Shown here one piece after another: positions 12,622-22,808 of a stretch of 64,000 bases of DNA. The translations under genes and the position numbers were made by a program. The first letter of the stretch is position 1, and each line of letters starts with the position of its first letter. Below the pieces are notes generated by a model. The model was given only the letters and a program-made list of their open reading frames with translations, was not told the origin of the DNA and ran no database searches. The DNA comes from Hirsutella rhossiliensis (taxonomy: Eukaryota > Ascomycota > Sordariomycetes > Hypocreales > Ophiocordycipitaceae): the NCBI RefSeq assembly GCF_020360975.1, contig NW_025408670.1, positions 6,634,001-6,698,000 on the forward strand, written 5' to 3'.

Positions 12622-13234
12622 ATTGCGCCGAGAAAAGGCCGTCGAAGCCCACATCCACAGCCTGCCTGCTTTCCCTTGCTCCTCGCCCACTCACTTCAAG
12701 AGAGAGGGAGGTCCAACACCCTTTGGACTGAGGATGGATGATGAAGCTTGTTTGGTCGACGTTGCCGTCATGTCTTTCCATCGGGTGGGGAATCCCCGCC
12801 ATGTACTCCGTACGCAGCGCAAGAGAGCACTTTGATCCAGCTACCGTACAAGTAGCTCATGTCTCGTAATAGAGCCTCGGCATTCAACAAGTCCGGGTAC
12901 CTCGTCTCCCACTAACGTCGCCCCTAAATCGCCTCGTCACCTCGAGCTTGGCGGCACTTCTTCATAAAGCATGGCCATAAGACAAGGGCATGACAGGTGG
13001 CATTCCGGCGTCAGGGAAAACTCTTCCTTGAGAATGACTACTTCAAATATACTATGAGTAGCTGTACTCAACCAGCAAAGGCTCGTCTTCAAGGTGCTCG
13101 CACGCCAACATGATCCGCTCGACAAACACCCCGGCGCGATTACAACCCAAATGCAGACGCTCCTCTCATTCCATCGCATCCCGCGTTCCCTGGCCGGCCC
13201 GTCTTCATGGTCGCTGGCCTCAAGCTGTGGTCGC
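12552..13234. other. Intergenic, 683 bp
   Basis: Promoter/5' leader of the LDAH-like gene and 3' region of PFF1, both on minus. It includes the (AG)n tract described separately. No gene seen. Confidence 0.6.
12595..12620 (-). promoter_or_regulatory. (CT)n pyrimidine tract upstream of LDAH-like gene
   Basis: A 26-base (AG)n run on plus, hence (CT)n on the coding strand, 44-69 bases before the chosen start codon. CT-rich tracts near transcription starts are common in filamentous fungal promoters; the regulatory role is an inference. Confidence 0.55.
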
Positions 13235-16200
13235 TCATGACGGCACCTGGGAACCTCTCCTCACCTGCACGAGCCCCGTCGCCTTCTTCGTGACAATGGC
13301 CCACTCGGGCATGAACCTGATGAGCTCATAGAATGCAGGGATTTTGACTGCCCCGTTGGCATCATCCCACGCGCATCTGACGGCCACCTCAAGCTTACTG
13401 GCCGGCGGAGTCGATCGCAGTTTGAGCTCATCGCCCCTCACGTCGTCGAGATCCCCGACTGCGCCGCTCGAGCCTGTTTCGTTGCTGGCCGCAGAGTGCC
13501 CATCACCACTCAGCTGCAGGGTCACGTTCCACGCTCCCTCCCATGTCCGCCTCCAAAGTTGGATGTGCTGGAAGCCCTCGCTCGGAAGAGCACCGAATCG
13601 GTCATCTCTGTGGCCTCCGCCTTCCACGGAGAAGTCGAAAATCGGGCTCGAGATGTCCAGGTGGCACATTCTCGTGTTCAAGGCGCGCACCTGTACGCTC
13701 GCAGACCGTCCGTCAGACGACCTAGCGATCTCGATCGACACCAATCTATCGAGCTTCTCTCCATCCGCTGGGTCTGGCGGAAGGCTTGACGCGTCATACT
13801 GGCATTCCACGATCCTTCCGACTGACTTGAGGCATTCAATCTCCTGTCCGGCTGCCGATGGGAGGTATGCGATGACAGGCCGGACAAACTCTTCCAGGCC
13901 TGACAGCTCGACCACGTTGGTGCCCTTATCCAGGTCGACCGTCTGCTGGAATCTAAACTTGAACCGGTTACTGACAGAAAAGGGGAAGGCGACCAGGTTG
14001 TAAATGAGCGTGCCGACGAAGACGGCAAGGAGAAAGACTGGAACATGGTAGCTGATGCGATGCATAAAGGGTGTCAGAGGAAGCAACAAAAGCACGCCCA
14101 CGATGCCAATGGCCATCAATGGAGTCAGCAGACTGTTGCCATCCACCCCCGTCATTGCCATCGCCGTCGTTTGGACGAGGCCAAGATTTCCGAGTATAAT
14201 GACGTGCACTGGCGCAAGCAGCAGGAGCTGAATGAGCCACGTCCACGTGGGCAGCCGGGCAGACCACGCCTGTTCGCGCTCGTCGGGCGCTTGGCTCTGC
14301 AGCTTGGGCGCTGATGAGCTTTCCGCCGCGACAGACCGGCGGTACGTGCCGGCAAACGTCGTTTGAGCTTCACTTCCTCCGTAACCCGACTCGCCCCCCC
14401 TGAGCGGGGTCGTCTCTGTCGGGTCCTCGGCATCATCGTCTTCTTCGACGATTCCTTGGGCATTCCCATCGCTCTCTTCGGCGGCGCTGTGATGATCGTC
14501 GCGCTGGACAGAATAGTTGCGTTCGCGATCCGTGTCGTGAAGCTGGTGAGCAAAGTCGTGCTTGGTCGGGAGGGCAAACTGTTCCAGCAATGATATCATA
14601 AGGGAGACAAACACCGCCGTATGGAGGAAGGCGGCGAAGTAGAGGGCCCCGACGTGCATGCGATCCTCGGCGACGGCGGCAAAGACCTGCACGATCCAAG
14701 TGATGATGTAGAGCCAGATCATGGCGAAGCCCCGCTGGAGCGCGCTGGGACGGACGAAGCTCGAGCCCCGCGCAATCAGCCAGAATGCAAAGTAGAACAA
14801 CGACATGGTCATGGCCCATCTGAGAGGTTTGTCAGAGACTGTGCCATTGGCAAATCCACCCCTTTCCGAATGGAACTCACACTGCGTAGTCGCTGCTGTA
14901 TATGATGAGTGGGTTGATCTTTGCGACCAGAAACACCGAGGCAACAGTCAGCCCAGCCGCGAAGAGCAAGGCGAACGGGTAGCGGAATAAGCCCTTCCAG
15001 CCTCCCAGAGAGACCAACTCCCCATCCACGTCTGAGCTGTCCGGCTTGACGTTTCTGGCGAAGAAGTAGTACTTGTCGTTCCGGGCCAGCAAGTACGTCA
15101 CGAGAAGCAGCACCAGCGGCGTGGCGACGAGCAGAGTCAGCGACCACGCAAACAACCCTCTAAGCGGAAATGCGACCCATGCGTTGCCGAACCAATCGAA
15201 CCAGACGCCCTCGGTTGGCCTGCCGTTCTGGACAAGGTCCTTCCGTCCATCCGAGCGAGGGCCTTCGAAGTCAACGCCGGTCGTCTTGGAGAGAGCCTCG
15301 GTCGAGGCCAGAGCGGCCGAGAGCATGTGCCAGACGCTGTTGACGGACGAGTGGCGCGCATCGTCCTCTTGTGTGTGGTAGCGCGAGCGAGGCTCGTAAA
15401 AGGCAATGTCCAGTCCGCGCTGGCCATAGACATCAGCAAACACGGAGTAGTCAGTGGCACTCTTGATGACTCCTCGCTCAAAGGCATTCGCTGCAACCAC
15501 CGAGCCGAAAGGATGCGGGCTCGCGGCGTACGCCTTGGCGGCCTCGAGGTCCGTTGTACGAAACAGCATGGCGCGGCCGCCGGCCCCGGCCCCCTCGAGG
15601 TTGACAAATGTGCGGCAAAAGCTCAGCAAGGGACTGTAGCCGAACGCGCGGGCTCCCAGGAGGCCGTCCTCCTCGGCGTTGTTGAAGAGCAAGACAATGC
15701 CGTTGTTGGGCTGGCGGCCGTGGGAGGTAAAGTAGCTGAGGAGCTGGAGCATGGACACGCACGCCACGCCATCATCGGTGGCTCCGTAGCCGGTCGAGAC
15801 CCTGGGCGATATGAGACTGGGGAACGGTAACGAGAATGCGCAGGTAACCTACGAATCGAAGTGGCAGTTGACGAGGACACCTCCCGTGCGGCGCGAGGCC
15901 GTGGGTCGTTGCCCTGCAGCCCACCAGTCGCCTCGGGGATCATCCTTTCCGCGGATATAAAGGTAAAAGTTGCTGCCTTCGAAGTACTGGGCCGTCCAAT
16001 TCTGGGGGCCCTTGGACGTGTATGTGACGTTGGCCATGCGGTCATCGAAGACGGTGACTCTGGGAGCTTTGGTGTCGGACCCAGCACCATGGGTTTTGTC
16101 CTGACCCAAGATCAAACCCGAGCTTTTGAGTCGGCTAGTCAGTTGAGAGTCGACACTGCATCTGATGGAGGATTCTCGGCGCACCTGCGATTCCGAGCTG

Positions 16201-16507
16201 CATCGCCCAGCGTCTCTATGGTGTAGTCCATGCCGTTGCGATCAAGGACATGCTTGGCGCGAGCAAGAAGTAAGTCACGCACGCGATCATTCTCGTGGCT
16301 GTTGTAGGGATGATAGGTCCTAGTGATAGTTTGAAGGTCGAGCCACGCCTCCGTCAGGTTGAGGCCGCCATACAGGGCATCGTCAGCGGGCGCGCCGGGG
16401 ACCGTCTCGTGCACGTACACGAGCGGGATGACGACGGCTAGGTAGACGACGGTGGTCCAGAATGTGACCGGGCCGGGCCGGAAAGCGAATGGGTTGCAGA
16501 GCTTCAT
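13235..16507 (-). CDS. PFF1: Vacuolar membrane zinc metalloprotease, M28 family (PFF1)
   Basis: Large vacuolar-membrane M28 peptidase, 1032 aa, the usual length for PFF1. Exons on minus: 16507-16185, 16122-15853, 15801-14881, 14819-13235. It has an N-terminal transmembrane segment ([19 protein letters not shown]), a lumenal zinc-peptidase domain, then about eight membrane helices and a C-terminal lumenal domain. Metal and catalytic residues are present: HFDS (about 195-198), TDDG (about 206-209), NNAEED (Glu pair about 241-242), the Asp of ATDYSVF and the His of YHTQEDD. Introns 2 and 3 are certain because they join HFDS to [11 protein letters not shown] and DYAV to WAMTMS. Intron 1 is less certain: donor GTGCGC at 16184 with acceptor AAAAG at 16123 keeps frame, but donor GTGTCG with acceptor GTCAG is a second in-frame option. 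Physiological substrates are poorly known. Confidence 0.93.
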
Positions 16508-17304
16508 GATGCCTCAGGAGGTAGGTATATCGACGTGCAGGCCCTTGAGCGGCGATTGGCGCGACGAGCGGCAGCTGCGTCTACAGGGTCATGCTGCGCG
16601 GTCGCCCGAGGTTGGCCATCCAATGAGAGCGGGCGTGGCGGTTTGTATGTTGGCTGCGGGACAGCACCTCGACCCGAGGTTTGTGTTGAAGGAAGGAAAA
16701 CGTCAGTGTCGGGGCAGGATCATGGCATCGTACTGCTCCGTGCGGAGTTGCTAAAGATGACTCCGGAGCGGGCATGGGTTCGTGGAACAGTACGTAGCCC
16801 TGGTAGCCTTCTTCTGATGACGTAACACAAAGGAGCACCCCGATTATCACGAAGTACAGTACCAAACAAATAGCTTTACGCTTCACACTCATCCAACACA
16901 AGTACCTAGCCGCCTTGTCTTGTCTTCTCCCTCCAACTCCAAACGCATCATCCGACATTTGGACGAGGTTTGAAATGTCGAAAACCAGCCCGCCTTCATT
17001 TCTTCCTCTACCTTGATCAAGTCGCTGTTTGAGCGGCAGCTATTCTACAATCCCTGTGCAATTAGTTCGTTGATGCCATCTCGTTACCTGTGAGAAGAAG
17101 CCAAGACTAGCCATCCAACGAGTCAACACCCCCAGCCGTCCCTTCTCTCAAACTTCTCTCAAACGCAGCCGACAGACTATGCAAGTAATCTGGCCAATGT
17201 GCCAAGCTGCCCTACGTTTACCATGTAAGTCATTCTGCTTCTTCACCGCTGAGAGCCGACAGCCAGCTGATGTCAATGGATTCGCTGAATACCTCGGATG
17301 CAGA
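16508..17304. other. Intergenic, 797 bp
   Basis: Promoter of PFF1 plus the 3' region of the BBP gene, both transcribed on minus. I see no gene or RNA. Confidence 0.6.
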
Positions 17305-19582
17305 CTAAGCGCCCGGGGGAGGAGGCGGTGGCGGTTGATTGCGAGGCGGCGGAGGCGGCGACTCGCCGGATGGAGGAGGCGGCGGAGGCGGCGCTGCACC
17401 CCCATACTGCGGGTAGGGGACACTGGGCCCTCCCATGCCAGGGGGTGCACCAGCCGGGCCGAGACCGGGAGGCGGGCCAGGAGGAGGAGCCGTGCCGGGA
17501 GCGCCGCCGTAACCACCGTATCCACCATAGCCAGGGTAGCCACCGTGTGTCCCAGGGGGAGGCTGATGCCACGGGGCAGCGCCAGGAGCACCCGAGCCGG
17601 GGGCGGAGCCATAGCCCGAGCCCGAACCATAGCCCGAACCATAACCATGGCTGTGGCCTTGGCCATTGTCACGGCCGTAGTCGCGGTCACGGTCGCGATT
17701 GCGGTCGCGGTCGCGGTCACGGTCGCGGTCGTTGTCGTGGCCGTGTCCGTGGTAGGTGTCAGCTTGGTCATCGTGACCGCGGCGTCGTTCTCGAGCCCAA
17801 GGGGCGCTGGAACCTCCAGATCCTCCATCGTGGGAGTCGTGGTTACGAGAGCGCCACGGAGCTTGTCCGCCGGCGGGAGCGCGTTGCCAGGGCCTGGCAT
17901 CACCGCCGTCGTGCCCGCCGTGCCCGCCGTGCCCGCCGGGTCCAGCCTCAATCTGGGCCGGAGCACTGGGACCTCCGCCGAGTTCTTGCATGAGTTGCTA
18001 AAAATATGGTTAGCTTCGAAAAAGAGCGCATAAGGACTGTGTGGGAGGGAACCCACCTCCATCTCGCGGTCAACCGCATCGCCCCCGCCGCCTGCGCCGA
18101 TTCTGCCTGCAGGACGACCGCCATTGGTATCGTTGCGCCAACTAGCACCTCTCTGGCGATCCGGACAGTCGCGGGCCATGTGGCCAGCATTACCGCAAAC
18201 TCGGCAGATGATGCTGGCGGTGAAGTTTTGTCGCTCAGGGCAATCGTACTTGCGATGCCCGATCTTACCGCAATTCTGGCAGGCCTGATTTTCGTCGTCA
18301 CGCAGTGTACCGTTGAGCGCAGCGAGCTCTCGAAGTTGGTTGCGCTTCAGTTCATTCTGCCCCTCAGGGATGGAAGCAGCCTGCGCCGAACATGTTAGGA
18401 AATGATAGTGTTGTAGAGGGTTTCAGAGACAACAAACCGTCTCGATAACGTTGTGGATTAGCTGCTTGGCCTTGTTGATCTTCTCTTCGGATTCGGCCAT
18501 GATGAGGCAGTGAAGGTCCTCTTCTTGGTTGCTGGAGTGAGCAGCATCGGAGCGGCCTTTGCCCTCCTTGACTGACCCTTTGCCGCGGATGGCAATCTTT
18601 GCTCCAGAATCGGCCTCCATCTTCTTCAGAGTATTACCACGAGGGCCGATGAGTAAACCGACTTGAGCCTAGGTGTTAGTATCCAAAGGTTGCCACGTAC
18701 GAGAGGTTAAGCGGCCGAGAGCAGGTCCCCAGCCGGACGAGATCCAGGTTGTCAAGACACCGCGGTGAGCGGGTAACGAGCCTGATCAAGATACATGAGA
18801 TGGAAACCAAACAAGAAACGCGATGGCTGGGTGCGGAAAAAAGACGGAACGCGCAAAGAAAAGCGAAACCAGAAATAGCAGCAGGCGGGGGGGAGAGAAC
18901 GGAGAAAGGAAACAGCCCAGGGTAGAGGGTTAGCAATCATACTGAAGTTAATCTCCGGATAGTCATTGACGGGCACGTAGACCTTCTCCTGGGTCTTGGT
19001 CGGACGTCGGTAATCTTGAGGAGGGTGATAGTTGGGGATGGTTTTCATCGCTCGTTCGATAAGCTTGTGACGTTCATCCTCGAGTCGCTTGCGGTATCGG
19101 TATTCACGGGTGTTGATACGTCGCCCGTGGTTGTCGTATTGCGGAGGGGGAGACGGCGATCTGGAAGAGAGAGAAAAGGGCGTTAGCACGCTATGGTTGA
19201 AGGCGGCGGTAATGGGAGGCAGAAGGGGAAATTGAGCCCACCTGTCGCCATCAGCCGGGACTACGTCGTCGATGCGAAGCTTCTGGCTGATTTCCTCGAT
19301 GCGAAGGTGGAGAGTGTATGCCTCGAGCTGCTCGCTCGTCATGTTGGACATGATGGCTGTGGGCAGACCCATGAGGCCGGCCGCCTTGTTCTCCGAGGCC
19401 TCGCCCCAGCGGTTACGCTTCTTTCGGCGGCGAGGGCCATCGGCCTCGCTTCGCGGTTCGGGGTCGCGGCCACGCTTCAGGTCGCGGTCGGGGACATCGT
19501 CGTCAGGTTCGCCACCGAAGCGTCGAGTCTTGCCCAGGGGGATGTTGTTGGAGCCCGTGATGCCCTGGTTTCGCCAAGCCAT
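17305..19582 (-). CDS. BBP: Branchpoint-bridging protein / splicing factor SF1
   Basis: Nuclear pre-mRNA splicing factor that recognises the intron branch site and contacts U2AF during early spliceosome assembly; 599 aa. Exons on minus: 19582-19242, 19160-18943, 18661-18438, 18380-18057, 17997-17305. Features in order: an N-terminal basic region (RRRKKRNRW), the helix-hairpin segment with the [10 protein letters not shown] motif rebuilt across intron 1, a KH/QUA2 domain starting [12 protein letters not shown] (GxxG loop about 192-195, rebuilt across intron 2), two CCHC zinc knuckles at about 295-308 and 320-333, and a long Gly/Asp-Arg/Tyr/Pro-rich tail with repeated RD dipeptides ending in poly-Pro. 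Intron 2 is 281 bp, the others 57-81 bp. A Mutator-like transposon lies 225 bp upstream of the start codon. Confidence 0.96.
18662..18942 (-). other. Long intron 2 of BBP with UACUAAC branch site
   Basis: This intron separates the exon ending in INF from the KH-domain loop. Its donor is GTATGA. The branch sequence is a perfect TACTAAC (plus 18675-18681), followed by CACCTAG and then CTCAAG. Only the distal AAG keeps the frame and the conserved [12 protein letters not shown]; the nearer TAG, about 7 bases past the branch A, would shift it. Confidence 0.8.
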
Positions 19583-19797
19583 CTTGCAGGTCCGTTGACG
19601 GTTGATGAATAGGTGCAAGCAGTGGGATGACAGCGCCGTGATGCAAGCGCTTGGTGAGTCGTGTCAGTTGCACGACGAAGGAAAAAAAAGAGGGCAGCAG
19701 TTGCCTGTTGCTGGCAAATGGCAGAAGGGTGTTCCAAGTTTAGCGCGTTTTCGGAGAAAGAGTTGGCCCGCGCAGGACATGCCTTGGTCAGGTGATT
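19583..19797. other. BBP proximal promoter/leader left of the transposon
   Basis: About 215 bp remain between the BBP start codon and the target duplication of the transposon. The ancestral upstream promoter now continues on the far side of the element, from 22809. Confidence 0.6.
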
Positions 19798-19807
19798 CAC
19801 GCAGCCT

Positions 19808-19882
19808 GGGAGCCAATAGAGGCGCGGGGGTCCGCGCCTTTAAAGTCGGCGCGGACGTCCGCGCCTGTTATGTAAGCCCGGC
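19808..19882 (+). repeat. Left terminal inverted repeat of MULE
   Basis: Seventy-five bases matching the right end with two mismatches (positions 63 and 73 of the repeat). It contains a near-palindrome GGCGCGGGGGTCCGCGCC, a TTTAAA centre and a perfect palindrome GGCGCGGACGTCCGCGCC. These are candidate transposase-binding or hairpin sites. Confidence 0.93.
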
Positions 19883-20087
19883 TGGCCATTGTGGGCGCCG
19901 CGAACAGCGCCCGCCGCGACCGCGCTGGCGCGCCAGTTTTACTGCACATATCTCCCCGCACATCGGCAAAAGTACTCAACGGCCACAGCGTCAATTTGAG
20001 TGTCAATCGACTCAAATTTTTTTTAATCTAGAATTGCTGTGGTTTCCAACTGTGGCGCACTTATACAGACCGGTCCTAGCAGACGAC

Positions 20088-22566
20088 TTATATGCGGGAA
20101 TAGTTTGCCTGCTGTTCCTCCGAGTCTCTCTCGCAGTCAGCCCATATACCTGCAGTACCTCTTTCTCGTGAGAAAGGCTGCGCTTGCATTTCCTCGGCCA
20201 CCCGGGCATCTAACCGCTCTTCTTCTGCCTTATCCCAATCAAGGTATGCCATCATCTCTTCCTTGGTCCATTTCCTCGAGCCGCAGCTCCTTGACATTTG
20301 CTTCCAGTCGAGGCACCAGTCATATTCAGTCTTGCTGTAGCGCAATGGCAAGCCCATTGCCTTTCGGTATGCCTGGTTGGTCTTGAGATTGCCGCGAGGC
20401 TGTGCTCTATACCAAGAGTCTCTTGCCCTGACATACCTCTGATAGATGGCTCGTGGGTCATCATATCGTAGATTCTCCGTAGTCTCTGTAGCTTCTGCAA
20501 TTCCTGTCGAGACTGCAGCAATTGTAGACACCGTAGAGACTGTAGTGACTGCAACCGTGATTGTCTCCATGACTGCTGCAGTCTGTGCAGTCTCTGAAAT
20601 TGCTACTGCTTGTGCAGTCTGTGCAGTCTGTGCAGTCGCTGCAATTGCTGCCGTCTCTGCAGTCTCTGCCGCCCGTGCCTCTGCCCGCTGCAGTATGTCG
20701 CTATAGCGTAAAGGACAATTGCGAGATGTCATGATGTGCCCTTTCTGGTGGCATTTGCTGCATGTAGGTGGCGCCTTTGGCCGTAGAACTGGCTCTATGG
20801 CTTCAAATGCACTTGGCTCGCGCTGTGTGGATGACTGTGTTATCCTCGATGTGGCGACAAGTTGGTCCAATCGCCGACGAGGCTCTATGAGGACCTGACC
20901 AATCTCTTTGGTATCCCGTCGAAGGCGCCAATGCGTATGAAAATGTTGTGGCCGGAGTGGCAGATCTTCCTCTATGAGCGGCTGTAATGTGTGCGCACAA
21001 GGGAGACCGTGAGACTTGGTGAAGCTGCCTGTGCAAGCAGGGATGTCTTTCTCGTTGAGGCGCTTGTGTTGCTTTGCAACCTGTCGCAAGGCTTCGTGTG
21101 ATACCCAGCCACGTACCGTGCTATATACGGTTCCAGAGAGCTCAATTGGCATCCGTATATGCTGCCTGGCTTGGTTGGCTTGTAGCTCGGCCAGTTGGTT
21201 GAGAAGAGCTTGCTTGATTGCCCTCGTTGCTTCGAAGAGGTCTAGTGTTGACTTCTTAAGGTGGCTCTTCAATAATGCGTGGATGCCTTCCACCCGGGAA
21301 GTAGCCACATTGCCGAAATGAGCATATTGATCAACCCAGGCCTTGACGAGCTTTTCCTTATACGGGTCCAACCAGGTTTCCCGTATGTAGCTAACCTCCT
21401 TGACGTATCGTGGTACAAAGCGCTTCTCCAGCTCTTCAACTTGTTGATCGAATGTCTCCTCATCTCTCGAGCTCACGATTGAGTGCCAATACCCAAAGAA
21501 CTCAACCCATTTCTCATCACTGTTAGAGTTCTCATCCTCACGGTCGAATGCTGGTTTGCAATAGCTAAGCACCGCCTTGTTCGCATGCCAGATGCAGAGC
21601 AGAGACCTTGACGCAGGAAAGCACCGGGAAATTGCGTTCATGCAGGCAAGGCAACGATCTGTAAGGATAACGGATGGCTGGCGAATGTCATATAACTCGT
21701 ATATCGATTGGAGTTGGTCCAGTGCCCAGATGTAGTCATCTTCATCTTCACCACTGAGAAAGGCAAAGGCAATACAGAATGACCGTTGGCAGGCATCAAC
21801 GCCGATCATATCGAGCAGTGGCATCTTATATTTGTTCGTCTTGTATGTGCAGTCTAGAAGTAGTAATTCTGGGTATGCGTTGAGGTATTCTAGTGACGCC
21901 GGGTGTGCGAATAAGACCGCTGTGACTCGGCCGTCATGGTCAAGCTGTATGCGGGTTTGGAACCCCTCGTTGTCAAGCTCATTGGCAAGGGCATGCATTG
22001 TGCTCTGCCCAGCAAGAAGCTCTCGTCTGCGCTGTGCGATACAGTTATATATGTCTTGCTGTGTCGCTCCTTGAGCAGTCTGAGAGCTCTGGCGCATATA
22101 TGTCCGGATATCCTTTGGTGCTATGCCGGCGCTTGCGAGGTTCCCAATAGCTGACTGGTCAGTTGAGGAGAGGGCACGATGAGCTGGATGTGCTGTAATG
22201 TGCAGACTGGGCTCATGGTTGTGGACCGACTTCTCCTCGCCTGGGCGATGCCTGATATACCAGTACGACTTATCAAGGCTCTCTTTCGCATTGATGGAAA
22301 ACTGGCATCCAGTGATACGGGAGCTTGTAGACCGTTGCCGTTCAGCTGGCTTCTGGTCCTTGCTTGTATGAGCCCCTGGTCTACCTCCACGATCACAGGC
22401 AAATGTGACTGTGCGTCTTCCGGACCGCGGGTCTCGTGGACTTGCCTGTGGTGAAGGCATAGCCTCTTGGAGCTGCCCACGCATTAATTGAGACAAGAAG
22501 GGACTCTCGCGAGTCGAATTGACCCTCAGGAGGAAGGCAATCGTCAGGGAATTCAGTAAGCTCCAT
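20088..22566 (-). pseudogene. MULE transposase, frameshifted near the N-terminus
   Basis: Mutator-like transposase. The main frame is open from about 22496 to the stop at 20088 (about 800 codons), but it has no suitable ATG at its start. A conventional start lies at 22566 in another frame; that frame encodes the family-typical N-terminus (FDSRES, INAWAAPRGYAF) and then stops at 22393. Homology appears to switch frames around 22425-22445, so a single-base indel is likely. Domains in the long frame, in order: a FAR1/WRKY-GCM1-type zinc-binding region (FACDRGG, GCQF, VHNHEPS), the MULE catalytic domain (LLLDCTYKTN, VILTDRCLACM, CIWHANKAV, then a Glu-rich segment for the third acidic residue), SRVEGIHALLK, a CCHC knuckle (CSKCHQKGHIMTSRNC) and an Ala/Thr-rich repeat tail. 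It might still be expressed from an internal ATG in a shorter form; transposition would then need testing. Confidence 0.85.
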
Positions 22567-22723
22567 ATTGGCCTACTCTGCGTAAGGGGCGGCGGATAAA
22601 TTGGGCCGCAATGGCGGCGCGCTGACCCTCCGTGGATATGGTCGTGATATGCTTGCCACAGTACGGAGGGCGAGAGAAAGGAGAGGACAGGTCGGGGCCG
22701 GAGGCGGGCCCGACTATCTTCCG

Positions 22724-22798
22724 GCTGGGCTTACAAAACAGGCGCGGACGTCCGCGCCGACTTTAAAGGCGCGGACCCCCGCGCCTCTATTGGCTCCC
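22724..22798 (-). repeat. Right terminal inverted repeat of MULE
   Basis: Mirror image of the left end, with the same pair of 18-bp palindromic GC blocks separated by GACTTTAAA. It is directly followed by the second copy of the target duplication at 22799-22808. Confidence 0.93.
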
Positions 22799-22808
22799 CA
22801 CGCAGCCT

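Larger units (their letters stand above)
19808..22798. mobile_element. Mutator-like (MULE) DNA transposon, complete, 2991 bp
   Basis: Both ends are 75-bp inverted repeats beginning GGGAGCCAATAGAGG, differing at two positions. The element is flanked by a perfect 10-bp direct repeat, CACGCAGCCT, at 19798-19807 and 22799-22808. This target-site length and the encoded MULE-domain transposase place it in the Mutator superfamily. The ends and duplication look fresh, pointing to recent insertion (inference). Most of the interior is one transposase frame on minus. Confidence 0.95.

Noticed and set aside
11352..12731. 459-codon plus frame over the LDAH-like gene
   Set aside because: Antisense to the hydrolase, whose catalytic triad is in the minus frame.
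17179..18033. 284-codon plus frame of Arg/Ala/Val repeats
   Set aside because: It is the antisense reading of the RD/Gly/Pro-rich tail of BBP.
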